NCBI RefSeq assembly: GCF_963662735.1
Contig: NZ_OY759744.1
Location: 2,150,153 to 2,214,152, forward strand
Direction of reading: 5' to 3'
DNA length: 64,000 bases
Source of the DNA: an uncultured Methanoregula sp.
GTDB taxonomy: Archaea; Halobacteriota; Methanomicrobia; Methanomicrobiales; Methanospirillaceae
The notes under the pieces: model-generated
The model's database searches: none
The model's input: only the letters and a program-made list of their open reading frames with translations
Told to the model about the DNA's origin: nothing
Part shown: positions 32,390 to 39,540 of the stretch, piece after piece
How the letters are laid out: every line of letters starts with the position of its first letter
Position numbering within the stretch: the first letter of the stretch is position 1
Program-made: the position numbers and the translations under genes

Positions 32390-32858
32390 CGTCTTCCTCC
32401 GCAATCCGGATCTCAAAGACCGGGCTCGTGTATCCCCCGTTCGCCGGGCTGAAATCCCGGACCCGGCCCATCTGGGCGAACTTGCGCCGGCCGGTACGGA
32501 TCTGGACCGTATGGATGCCCGGGGCACGCGGGTAAACCCGGCGTCCATTGATGTCGTGCATCTCATTGTATGGCGGGATATCGAACCAGTCCGGCCAGAA
32601 CCGGATCCCCCGTGGGATATCTGTTCCCCGGAACAGGTCCTGCAGCCGTATCGGTGCAAGGTTATCGTAGATCAAATCGATGATCAGGTTTTCATCGTCC
32701 TGCTCCGGGTGCAGGTCCAGTTCATAGAAGATCGGGTTGCGGTGCACCTCTTCAAGTGTCAGCGGCTTATCCAGCGTGAGCGGTTCAAGCCCGCTGAACT
32801 TTCCCCGGTACAGCCCGGTCACGGCTGCGACCGGCTGCACTGCGGTTTCAGGTTCCAT
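32376..32858 (-). CDS. Soluble ORFan of the virus-like cluster
   Basis: A 160-residue protein from ATG 32858. It is rich in Pro and Asp with a mixed fold (LTLDKPLTLEEVHRNPIFYELDLHPEQDDENLIIDLIYDNLAPIRLQDLFRG, then IPRGIRFWPDWFDIPPYNEMHDINGRRVYPRAPGIHTVQIRTGRRKFAQMGRVRDF). No membrane segment and no recognised motif. It overlaps the genes before (11 bp) and after (14 bp), so the three are translated as a coupled set. Confidence 0.6.
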   Translation of the reverse strand: MEPETAVQPVAAVTGLYRGKFSGLEPLTLDKPLTLEEVHRNPIFYELDLHPEQDDENLIIDLIYDNLAPIRLQDLFRGTDIPRGIRFWPDWFDIPPYNEMHDINGRRVYPRAPGIHTVQIRTGRRKFAQMGRVRDFSPANGGYTSPVFEIRIAEEDDVRE

Positions 32859-33012
32859 GATAATTCTCCCTGTGTTTTTCGTGCTCGTTCCGGAGTTTCC
32901 TGAACTCCTCGACGATCTCATCATACTGTCCGATTTTCTGGTGAATCGTAAACAACACGGGATAGAGCGGAAGCACGGCTCCCAGCAGGATCCCTAACGT
33001 TTCAATGTCCAT
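32848..33012 (-). CDS. 54-residue membrane-anchored coiled-coil protein
   Basis: ATG at 33012. The protein has an N-terminal hydrophobic helix (ETLGILLGAVLPLYPVLFTI) and a charged helix (YDEIVEEFRKLRNEHEKHRENYHG). It resembles small phage accessory proteins of the XhlA/holin-associated kind in layout only. It overlaps the next gene by 11 bp. A real gene is likely because of coupling and composition. Confidence 0.55.
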   Translation of the reverse strand: MDIETLGILLGAVLPLYPVLFTIHQKIGQYDEIVEEFRKLRNEHEKHRENYHGT

Positions 33013-33101
33013 TGCGGCCCTCCGCGAAAAGTGACGAAATGACTAAAAAAGAGAGGGGACCGGAGGTCTCCTCCCCCTCCGGTCATTTCGTCCGGATGAC
33101 T

Positions 33102-33605
33102 CTAGGCGAGAGCGGCTACCGAATCCGCCCAGGTCTCGACCTTCGTCCGGATTGCATCATCCTCATAGGATGTGATTGTGACCCGGTCGCGGGTGAAGTT
33201 GACGATGTAGAGCTCGCCGTTCGTGTCGTGGCACTTCAGGGTCGCGGAGAAGGCATCGTTGTCGGAATCATGGATGATGGTGCCTCCGTGCGCCGTGATG
33301 TTGTTGGTTGCCGCAAGCACGACCGGGATCCCGGCATTGTAACCGGTGAGGGTATGGTACTTCTCGGTGGTGTTGCCAACGGTCTTGGCATCGGAATCCT
33401 GGTAGATGAACTTCGCGGTGTAGGATTCCTTTGTTTTTTCCACGGCGGGATGGTTCTCGCCGGCAGTCATGTATGCTACGCAGGCAAACGGGTTGGTCGT
33501 GATGACCGACTCGACGATCGTGTTGAACGCCGCCACGTCCGCTATGGGTCTCGCGAGTGTGCGGACCGCACTCTTGACATTTGCACTCTGTACGAAATCT
33601 GCCAT
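33102..33605 (-). CDS. ORFan of the virus-like cluster, possible structural protein
   Basis: A 167-residue protein, ATG 33605, with a strong AAGGAG ribosome site and a perfect 12-bp hairpin in its leader. This is typical of a highly expressed gene. The protein starts MADFVQSANVKSAVRTLARPIADVAAFNTIVESVIT and then is beta-rich with many Thr/Asn (HTLTGYNAGIPVVLAATNNITAHGGTIIHDSDND). The C-terminus is a helix (TKVETWADSVAALA). One Cys pair is not evident. A capsid or other structural role is inferred from context only. The first ~24 codons recur at 58428-58502 in opposite orientation. Confidence 0.65.
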   Translation of the reverse strand: MADFVQSANVKSAVRTLARPIADVAAFNTIVESVITTNPFACVAYMTAGENHPAVEKTKESYTAKFIYQDSDAKTVGNTTEKYHTLTGYNAGIPVVLAATNNITAHGGTIIHDSDNDAFSATLKCHDTNGELYIVNFTRDRVTITSYEDDAIRTKVETWADSVAALA

Positions 33606-33634
33606 TGTTTTTCAGTCTCCTTTTTTGTTGTTAT

Positions 33635-33664
33635 CCGGCAGGATTTTCTAGCAAATCCTGCCGG
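33635..33664. promoter_or_regulatory. Perfect leader hairpin of the 33605 gene
   Basis: CCGGCAGGATTT - TCTAGC - AAATCCTGCCGG: 12-bp stem, 6-nt loop. On the minus strand it precedes ATAACAAC and AAAAAAGGAG, then the ATG. It could stabilise the mRNA 5' end or be a protein-binding site. Confidence 0.6.
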
Positions 33665-34154
33665 GGTGAAGAATCGCTCCGCGAGTCTTCGGTGTCGCCG
33701 GGGCCCCTTTGACAGGATAGTATACGCCGAATGATGGGATGTGCTTTGATTATGAAGCGTGTTTTTTTAAAAACGGAGAGTGATTCTTTGAATTCTGACG
33801 AATCAGATGACGATTCTCATAGATTTGGAGGGAACAAAATTGTTCCTCATGACTATTTCATGATAAAATCCCGGGGAGGAGTATTTTGGAGCATGAGAAC
33901 CGAAACAGACAACCGGGAAAGGGCCATTTTCCTCTCCCCCCACAATCCATATGCCTTCCCACCCCCACCTTTGCCCGTCCAAAGAGACATAAAGAGACAC
34001 GTATCCAGGCCCGAAAACTATGGAAATACTTTGTTCATGGCGTAAATCAGGCATTTCCGGAAAAAAGAGACATGCGATTTTGCGAATGAGACACGTAAAA
34101 CCCCCCTTACCGACCAAACGGAGCCCGTATCGGGGAGATTTGGGATGAGGCCCG
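33665..34154. other. Spacer with partial dispersed repeat
   Basis: No gene that I trust. It contains a GGAACAA-AA-TTGTTCC inverted repeat at 33831-33846. Near 34115-34136 there is a third, partial copy of the dispersed repeat (CCAAACGGAGCCCGTAT), as found at 30.47 and 59.23 kb. Confidence 0.45.
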
Positions 34155-34178
34155 AAAACCCCTCCCGGAGGGGGTCTT
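34155..34178 (-). terminator. Terminator of the 35048-34257 unit
   Basis: On the minus strand, CCCCTCC-G-GGAGGGG followed by TTTT, 80 bp after the stop at 34257. This is a strong stem with a U-tract. Confidence 0.6.
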
Positions 34179-34256
34179 TAACGGTGAGATCCCCGGGAGA
34201 GGTTTCCAGAACGTCCTGAAAACTTAACCTTGCTGTTGAGAACGGTGATCAACGGA

Positions 34257-34610
34257 TTATACTATCTGCCTCCCGTACCGGTCCATCTCGGCAAGTCCCT
34301 TCTCTTCCAAGCGGAAGAATCTCATGGCGCCATTCGGGCACCAGAGCCAGAGCTCCCGGATTATCTCCGGGATCAGCACCGCCAGGCGGAGCTGTCCGAG
34401 TGCTTCCCGCTGCTGGGACTCGATCGCTGTCAGCCCCAGCCGGAGGTGTCGGGTCCGCCGGACCCGGACAACACTGATTCCCTCCGGGCCGATGATCATG
34501 AAATCGCCCAGCGCGTCGGTGTCCTGCCGGAAGAAGATCACCTGTCCCCGCAGCCGTGCAAGCGGATACGCGGCTTCAAGGGCTTTTTTCGGCGGCAGCC
34601 CCCGGCTCAT
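34257..34610 (-). CDS. ORFan, possibly nuclease-like fold
   Basis: A 117-residue protein from ATG 34610, overlapping the upstream stop by 4 bp. The segment AAYPLARLRGQVIFFRQDTDALGDFMIIGPEGISVVRVRRTRHLRL has the strand-turn-strand look of small archaeal restriction-endonuclease-like folds (the GDFxxxxPEG...V pattern), but the catalytic ExK is VRV here. It may be a DNA-binding or degenerate nuclease protein. It is last in the three-gene unit and is followed by a terminator. Confidence 0.5.
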   Translation of the reverse strand: MSRGLPPKKALEAAYPLARLRGQVIFFRQDTDALGDFMIIGPEGISVVRVRRTRHLRLGLTAIESQQREALGQLRLAVLIPEIIRELWLWCPNGAMRFFRLEEKGLAEMDRYGRQIV

Positions 34611-34846
34611 CCTGCAAGCTCCCGACCCGCTGACCGCGTCGCCGGGTATTTTGCGTGCGGGATTGCCGATCTTAGTTCGCGCCTGACGCTCTGCGTCCGG
34701 ATACTCACGTTGTACACGTGCGAGTAGGTCTTTTTTACCGTCACCCGTTCCAATTCCTCACCGTGGGTACGGATCCCTTTCTGGATTACATGCGGAATCA
34801 GGAAAAGGGGAACATCACCGTACACGATGGCTGCCCTGCGGGGCAT
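34607..34846 (-). CDS. ORFan, 79 residues, basic
   Basis: Starts at ATG 34846, 1 bp after the preceding stop. MPRRAAIVYGDVPLFLIPHVIQKGIRTHGEELERVTVKKTYSHVYNVSIRTQSVRRELRSAIPHAKYPATRS is basic and probably DNA-associated. No family recognised. It is coupled by close spacing to both neighbours. Confidence 0.5.
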   Translation of the reverse strand: MPRRAAIVYGDVPLFLIPHVIQKGIRTHGEELERVTVKKTYSHVYNVSIRTQSVRRELRSAIPHAKYPATRSAGRELAG

Positions 34847-34847
34847 G

Positions 34848-35048
34848 TTACTTCCTTTTCTCACCTTCGAGCCGGCATATCCTCTGCTCAAGCCGGTTGA
34901 GCTTCCTGTTGATGTAGGATGCGTCCCGCTCCAGGTTATTGCTGAACCAGGCGATCAGCTCCCCGAGGTTCTTCTCGGCAGATGCTGGTGCAGACAGGAT
35001 GTCTGCAGTGTCATTCCGGGCCCCGGATCTTTTCCCTGCAGCGGGCAT
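34848..35048 (-). CDS. Coiled-coil protein, 66 residues
   Basis: ATG 35048. MPAAGKRSGARNDTADILSAPASAEKNLGELIAWFSNNLERDASYINRKLNRLEQRICRLEGEKRK: a disordered basic start and a long C-terminal coiled coil. First gene of the three-gene unit. Small coiled-coil proteins are common in viral and plasmid early regions. Confidence 0.5.
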   Translation of the reverse strand: MPAAGKRSGARNDTADILSAPASAEKNLGELIAWFSNNLERDASYINRKLNRLEQRICRLEGEKRK

Positions 35049-35202
35049 ATCCCGATTCGGGAAGAAATGATTCTCAGAATCGTCGTTTCTTTTCCTGCCG
35101 GAAATACCGGCTTCGCTTATGCTGTATGCGGATTCTATGCTAACACTTCCCTTATTACCGGCCCGGGCATGGGAAAATTCCCGTAAAATGTACGATAATT
35201 CT

Positions 35203-35342
35203 CACATGCCTGCGGGCGGCCCGGGCAAGAGCAGGGTTCGTTGCCTGCCAAGCCCTCCATTTCTTTTGGGACAACCCCCGGCTGCCCACGAATTGGGGTT
35301 TCATTACACGATATATAACGATTCTAACGCGGTCGTCTACCG
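35203..35342 (+). repeat. Direct repeat A flanking the bacteriocin cassette
   Basis: Similar over ~140 bp to 36430-36585. The identical core GGGACAACCCCCGGCTG lies at 35268-35284. The repeat ends in a TATA-like GATATATAAC and TTCTAACGC-GGTC-GTCTACC (35322-35341). Confidence 0.7.
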
Positions 35343-35472
35343 GAGACGGGGACACGAAGTGAATTCAAGCCATGGAGTTTTCGTGGGCTGCTCCGATTGC
35401 CTCACCAGTATTCACCGATAAGATCCCGGGCAACCTGGGATTGAGACATCGTCTGTCCAAAAAAGGTGGGAG

Positions 35473-35628
35473 TTATCTGGGCCCCATGAAAAATCCTACG
35501 AGGGTTACGCCGATTGCGGGTCCCAATGAAGGTATCCAGCTGATTTTCCCTTCAATGAGGTAACTCAGTATCATACCTACTACGAATGCAACCAGCCCGA
35601 GCAGTAATGAATACCAGATTTTTTCCAT
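35473..35628 (-). CDS. Small two-helix membrane protein, possible immunity protein
   Basis: A 51-residue protein, ATG 35628, starting 24 bp after the halocin-like gene stop on the same strand. It has helix 1 IWYSLLLGLVAFVVGMILSYLI, a short EGKIS turn, and helix 2 WIPSLGPAIGVTLVGFFMG. The size, topology and position are those of bacteriocin immunity proteins, which often sit beside the precursor gene. That role is inference; in haloarchaeal halocin C8 the immunity part is instead the N-terminal domain of the precursor. Confidence 0.6.
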   Translation of the reverse strand: MEKIWYSLLLGLVAFVVGMILSYLIEGKISWIPSLGPAIGVTLVGFFMGPR

Positions 35629-35652
35629 ACGTTTTTGTTCCCCGCCTGGCAT

Positions 35653-36204
35653 TTAACAATATCCAAGTTGTGTGCATGCAGACTGGGCACCCGGGCTGCA
35701 TCCGTATTCGCTGATGAACCAGCAAACTGCCGCAGCAACTGCTGCACACAATATTCCGCCAACGATGGTTGTAATGCCGGCAAGGACACACAATGCCGTA
35801 ATACCCACCCCGCATCCGACTGCGCATGCAACATTAAACAAAATCTTGCATGCGTCACAGACCGTTGTTTTGGGCAGTTTGAGTTCGGAATCGAATTCCT
35901 TGACCGTTCCGTCCGGGTGGATTGTGGCGCCTTTCAGATGTACGCGTTTGAATTTTTCTGCATCCTCCAGGACGGTGTAATGGATCGATGACTGGAATGC
36001 TCCATCAACGGTACTGTATGTTGAAAGGATCGTTGCCTCCTTGAGAAGCGAGCCCCGTATTTCAACATAGGAATGCTGCGTTTCCTTTTGCTTGTCCTCA
36101 AAGGTAATCTCATAGTCCCCATGGATTGTCCTGATTCCCGGGGTTGATTCTTCGACCGATTTGATTACGGTAACCTCTTTTGGTTTTTTCTTCAGAATCT
36201 GCAT
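35653..36204 (-). CDS. Halocin C8-like bacteriocin precursor
   Basis: A 183-residue protein, ATG 36204 with GAGGTGA 7 nt upstream. The N-terminal ~113 residues are polar and Cys-free. The C-terminal ~70 residues are hydrophobic and hold all ten cysteines, at 116, 119, 127, 131, 139, 153, 161, 169, 177 and 183, ending in GYC. Spacings x2, x7, x3, x7, x13, x7, x7, x7, x5 match those of halocin C8 as I remember them, apart from one residue in two gaps. HalC8 is cut from its precursor and secreted by the Tat route; here I see no signal peptide. The N-part may act as leader or immunity domain. A tiny membrane protein follows. Such peptides are described mainly from haloarchaea, so a methanogen example is notable. 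Confidence 0.8.
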   Translation of the reverse strand: MQILKKKPKEVTVIKSVEESTPGIRTIHGDYEITFEDKQKETQHSYVEIRGSLLKEATILSTYSTVDGAFQSSIHYTVLEDAEKFKRVHLKGATIHPDGTVKEFDSELKLPKTTVCDACKILFNVACAVGCGVGITALCVLAGITTIVGGILCAAVAAAVCWFISEYGCSPGAQSACTQLGYC

Positions 36205-36215
36205 AGTGCATCACC

Positions 36216-36366
36216 TCAAATGTTCACGAGAGTGTTTTCACACACCCTGGTGTTTCCTGGAGCCGGAACTATATCCGGCGCGTTCACCATCGGTACCATT
36301 GTCATCGCTGCCAGCAGAAACGCGAGGCAGGACAATGCCAAATTTGTGTAGTTCCATTCGTTTTCA
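36216..36366 (-). pseudogene. Signal-peptide-like frame without intact start
   Basis: The minus strand reads NEWNYTNLALSCLAFLLAAMTMVPMVNAPDIVPAP... and ends at 36216, 11 bp before the halocin-like ATG. It looks like a short exported peptide. A start MKTN lies in the adjacent frame right after AAGGAG (36354-36366), so one base change would join the two. Either it is frameshifted or it starts at a rare codon. It is probably co-transcribed with the halocin-like gene. Confidence 0.4.
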
Positions 36367-36429
36367 TCTCCTTAGTTTTTCCATACCCTTCGCCCGGGAG
36401 GCATGAGCCAAAAGTTCAGAGGTGTGTGT

Positions 36430-36585
36430 GCAATAGGAATCCTGCTCATGCCTCCAGGTGGGAACGGGTCCGGGCAAGTTCGTCACGAGCCCGGGCCCGT
36501 CCATTTTTTTGGGACAACCCCCGGCTGTCCACGCGGGGAGGTTCCAATACGGGAGATATAACTGTTCTAACGCGACCGTCTACCG
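36430..36585 (+). repeat. Direct repeat B flanking the bacteriocin cassette
   Basis: Copy of 35203-35342. The core GGGACAACCCCCGGCTG is at 36511-36527, followed by GAGATATAAC and TTCTAACGC-GACC-GTCTACC. The TATA-like element probably starts transcription of the gene at 36658. Confidence 0.7.
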
Positions 36586-36616
36586 GATTCCGGATTGGTA
36601 GACGAATGCGTTAGAA
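36565..36616. promoter_or_regulatory. Bipartite inverted repeat, candidate operator or recombination site
   Basis: TTCTAACGC-GACC-GTCTACC, a 12-nt spacer, then GGTAGAC-GAAT-GCGTTAGAA: two 20-bp arms matching at 16 positions. The left arm also occurs in the repeat at 35322-35341. It lies directly after the TATA-like element of the 36658 gene. Confidence 0.65.
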
Positions 36617-36657
36617 ACGTTAAGAGCCGGATTCAGAAACCCGCTCACCGGTATACT

Positions 36658-37101
36658 ATGAGAGTATCCGGAATTTGTCTCGCAATCCTGATCTGCGCTA
36701 TCGTGCTCGTATCAGGAGTATCTGCAAAGGATGTCGATTCGAAAAAGGGGTATTCCGTGACCCCGGCGGGAAACCTGATCCTGCCTGCGATCATGTCACC
36801 CATGAGCGTGGGAACTATTACCCAGGGTGAGACTGACTGGTATTCATTCTATGTCTCCCAGGGAACTGCATCCCTTACAATGGACCTGAACTGGGGATAT
36901 GCCCCGGATTCCCTTACCCTTACGGTCCTTGCACCAGATTCTACCCTTGGCCCATTTTATGATAGTTCGGACGGGACAACGAACGGAAGGATCACCCTGA
37001 TTGCCTCACAACAAGGCGGACTCACACCGGGAACGTGGAAATTCAAAGTGTACGGGGAGAATGTACTGGGAACCCAGAGTTATAATTTTGTCACTTATTA
37101 A
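36658..37101 (+). CDS. Secreted PPC-like beta-domain protein
   Basis: A 147-residue protein, ATG 36658. A signal peptide (ISGICLAILICAIVLVSGVSA-type, residues ~4-23) leads to a single beta domain: GTITQGETDWYSFYVSQGTASLTMDLNWGYAPDSLTLTVLAPDSTLGPFYD and LTPGTWKFKVYGENVLGTQSYNF. This matches the bacterial pre-peptidase C-terminal (PPC) type of beta-sandwich. It probably acts outside the cell or on its surface. It is followed 45 bp later by a membrane-bound regulator, so the two may form a unit. Its promoter region holds the inverted repeat at 36565-36616. Confidence 0.75.
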   Translation: MRVSGICLAILICAIVLVSGVSAKDVDSKKGYSVTPAGNLILPAIMSPMSVGTITQGETDWYSFYVSQGTASLTMDLNWGYAPDSLTLTVLAPDSTLGPFYDSSDGTTNGRITLIASQQGGLTPGTWKFKVYGENVLGTQSYNFVTY

Positions 37102-37146
37102 AACAGAAACATAAAATTGATTATTCTCCGTGAGAGAGATGAATGA

Positions 37147-37947
37147 ATGAGATCCCGGTTCGTGTGGTCAGCTGCACTCCTTTTTTTTATTCTTGCAGGG
37201 ATTGCGCCAGTCGCTGCTGCCGCTATGGGCAGTTATACTATTGCGCCAATCTCTCCCGATGGGATAACCGGGATATCCCACGACCCCGTGCCGATATCGT
37301 TCTGGGACCTTTCCCTGCGGGAGATGCTCATTGCATTATGCCTGTCTCTTTGCCCGCTGCTCGTGCAACCGGTCGAGCTCTTCTTCTTCCTGAAGCTGAT
37401 GGCGGCCCTAGGGTACCGGAGAGCTGAACGGGACGCTATCCTGAAAAACCGGAACCGCCAGAAGATCTACGACTCTATAGCGGCAAATCCGGGCATTAAA
37501 TTCCATGCACTGGAACGGTTGTCCGGCATGAAAGAGGGAACCCTGAAGTATCACCTGCTGGTCCTTTCGGCCAGGAGGAGGATTGTCTCGTACGGCAGCG
37601 GGGTGTCCCTGCGCTATTTCGAGAACAACGGCCGGTACAGTGAACTGGAGAAGAAGGTGTTTCTGCACCTGCAGAACCCGACGACCCGCAGGATCCTTGA
37701 GATCCTCGCCACTTCCCCGGAATTCTCCCGCAAGGATATCGCAAGGATCATGGGCATTGCCGGTCCGTCGATCACATGGCACACGAAGCGGTTATCCGGC
37801 GACGGGATCATCACGACCCGGAAAAACGGGAGAGGTGTCCGGTATACTCTCTGCCCGGATGGTGCGAATATTTTCAAACAGCTTTTCGGGCTGGATGCCG
37901 GGATGGCAACCGGGAGCGCGGTTGTGGAAGAGGGACCTGGGAAGTGA
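37147..37947 (+). CDS. Membrane-anchored double winged-helix regulator
   Basis: A 266-residue protein with a signal-like N-terminal helix (SAALLFFILAGIAPVAAAA), an external loop, one membrane helix (MLIALCLSLCPLLVQPVELFFFL), and two cytoplasmic winged-helix domains: RQKIYDSIAANPGIKFHALERLSGMKEGTLKYHLLVL (~103-165) and TRRILEILATSPEFSRKDIARIMGIAGPSITWHTKRL (~177-235). Archaeal proteins of this layout pass a signal from outside to DNA. The candidate target is the inverted repeat upstream of 36658, or the bacteriocin cassette beyond it; this is inference. Confidence 0.82.
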   Translation: MRSRFVWSAALLFFILAGIAPVAAAAMGSYTIAPISPDGITGISHDPVPISFWDLSLREMLIALCLSLCPLLVQPVELFFFLKLMAALGYRRAERDAILKNRNRQKIYDSIAANPGIKFHALERLSGMKEGTLKYHLLVLSARRRIVSYGSGVSLRYFENNGRYSELEKKVFLHLQNPTTRRILEILATSPEFSRKDIARIMGIAGPSITWHTKRLSGDGIITTRKNGRGVRYTLCPDGANIFKQLFGLDAGMATGSAVVEEGPGK

Positions 37948-38175
37948 GATTTGGCAGACATGGTCTGCGGAATGGGTGTTCTCTCCAGAATAAAGAACCA
38001 CAGAATTGCCCAGACAGTCTCCGGGTAATCTGGAGTACAGTCTCAAACCGATGATAAGTGCACCGGCGAAATAACCGGTCCGGAATTGTTTATGAAAAGA
38101 AAAATCCGTAGGATTAGCCCCGGAAGAGTCCGGGGATACAGACAGAATTAACCATGAACCTAAAGGAATTTGACT

Positions 38176-38388
38176 ATGAGCATCTTTAAGAAAATGTTAC
38201 CGGTTGTTATTCTCACCGCTGTTTCGATTGCGGTGCTTCTTGCCTTAATGATGAACGAGTTTTACCATTACGGCCTCAGCTACATGGCAGTAGTTTTTGG
38301 TTTCGGTGCTGTCACCGTCCTCCAGATATCGGGCGTCTACATGACTGAGAAATTAAAAGAGATGCCCCAGCCGTTGAAATACTGGTGA
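38176..38388 (+). CDS. Small two-helix membrane protein
   Basis: A 70-residue protein from ATG 38176, with AAAGGA upstream. Helices MLPVVILTAVSIAVLLALMM and MAVVFGFGAVTVLQISGVYM, with a lysine-rich tail ending PLKYW. No family recognised. It stands alone, with its own promoter region. Confidence 0.6.
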   Translation: MSIFKKMLPVVILTAVSIAVLLALMMNEFYHYGLSYMAVVFGFGAVTVLQISGVYMTEKLKEMPQPLKYW

Positions 38389-38469
38389 GTCTGCCCGTTT
38401 GTTGCGATACTCCGGCGCCAGTGGCTGCTTCCCTTCTCCTCTTTTTCGCCAAAATGTCGTAGCAATATT

Positions 38470-38637
38470 GTGACCGACGCGCGGCGTGACCTGGGTGAGC
38501 CGGAATGGCGTGCAGAAAAGTTCGATGTCCTGTATTACCGGGAACTGCTGAAGAAAGCGCGGGAGGAGATCCGGTATGCGTTTGTCCTGGGGGAGATTAC
38601 GACCGGAGGAGTTACTTTTGGGGACTTTGTGCGGTGA
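38470..38637 (+). pseudogene. Gene fragment, 55 codons
   Basis: Plus-strand frame from GTG 38470: TDARRDLGEPEWRAEKFDVLYYRELLKKAREEIRYAFVLGEITTGGVTFGDFVR. The composition is protein-like, but there is no ribosome site. It is probably the tail of a lost larger gene, or a tiny independent protein. Confidence 0.4.
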
Positions 38638-38862
38638 CTGGTGAGATTTTCCCGGACGAATGGGTGCCACGTAAGATTTGAGATCTACAGCCGGGGGGCG
38701 GGCACCCGGGATATATTTTTGGGGTCCGGGGTTTGACGAACTTGGTTCACCAGTGCACCGGAATAGGAGTTAGCGGCGGGGAGAATAAATCTATGCACAG
38801 TATTACAACAATTACCTGTTTGTGCACTAATTCCTAAATGTGCATAATCTAAAATTGGAATG

Positions 38863-39051
38863 ATGGTTCAGAAGGAATTTATTGTTAAGTCACGACTCCA
38901 CCACGGCTCAACCACACTCGATCTCACAATTCCCTCTGATGTCGTAAAAACCAAGGATATAAATCCCGGCGATGTTTTCCGTCTGGTTGCCAAGGAAGAA
39001 AATGGAAATCTTGTTTTACAATACGAGCGGGTTTATAAGACAAAAGCGTGA
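38863..39051 (+). CDS. AbrB/SpoVT-like DNA-binding protein
   Basis: A 62-residue protein (ATG pair at 38860 and 38863) with the swapped-hairpin pattern: KEFIVKSRLHHGSTTLDLTIPSDVVKTKDINPGDVFRLVAKEENGNLVLQYERVYK. The IPSDVVKxxxINPGDVF core is typical of archaeal AbrB-like transcription factors and antitoxins. It has no toxin neighbour. It sits at the left edge of the AT-rich island. Confidence 0.72.
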   Translation: MVQKEFIVKSRLHHGSTTLDLTIPSDVVKTKDINPGDVFRLVAKEENGNLVLQYERVYKTKA

Positions 39052-39105
39052 GGGATCCTGACGCTCATTGGGGCCGATGTCCCAGCCGCGTGGGCTAACC
39101 CCGAA

Positions 39106-39325
39106 TTATAATTTTCTCAATTCAAATGAATTTCCATTCTTACGGAAATCAATCATCTTTTCGTGAACCATAATTGCTGCAAGCATTGACGCGAATCTTG
39201 GACTATGCGCTTCCCGGCAGGTCACGGCGAATGTCGGGAAGTGTTCGGTCTGCGGGGTTGTGCGGGCGGAGTGGATTGATCCGGATGGCGTGAAGCTGTG
39301 TGAGCGGTGTTATGGGAGGGGGTGA
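39106..39325. pseudogene. Junction of two gene remnants
   Basis: On the minus strand a frame ending at 39106 reads HSPRFASMLAAIMVHEKMIDFRKNGNSFELRKL. On the plus strand a zinc-ribbon tail ends at 39325 (GKCSVCGVVRAEWIDPDGVKLCERCYGRG). Neither has a proper start. They touch near 39190-39210, so this is a scar where two broken genes meet, next to the AT-rich island. Confidence 0.5.
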
Positions 39326-39540
39326 GGGGAGAGGGAGAAAATTGATGGGGTCCTTATCAATTAATCGATGTTTGAGATGTCGTTGTATTATTGTTGCAGA
39401 AATTCTCTATTAAATCAAAATATAACTCACAAGATATCTAGGAGTTTCTGTAATCAATTTCATAGCAGCAACAAATGGATATATTATTAAGATGACTAAA
39501 GCGATTAATAGTCATAAGAATCGCGAATAGAGAGATTAAT
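39326..39540. other. AT-rich leader of the defence island
   Basis: The composition drops sharply here. The region contains A/T runs and GACTA..TAGTC (39493-39513), with no gene. It probably holds the promoter for the 39541-41360 pair. Confidence 0.45.

Noticed and set aside
33012-33734. 240-codon plus-strand frame over the virus-like genes
   Set aside because: It lies antisense to the 167-residue gene, which has a strong ribosome site and leader hairpin, and its Gly/Val/Arg-rich sequence has no domain.
33803-34117. 104-codon minus-strand frame before the terminator region
   Set aside because: Includes part of the partial repeat and a Gly/Trp-rich stretch; no start signals.
34257-34610. Active PD-(D/E)XK nuclease
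   Set aside because: The fold is suggestive but the ExK lysine motif is absent, so activity is not claimed.
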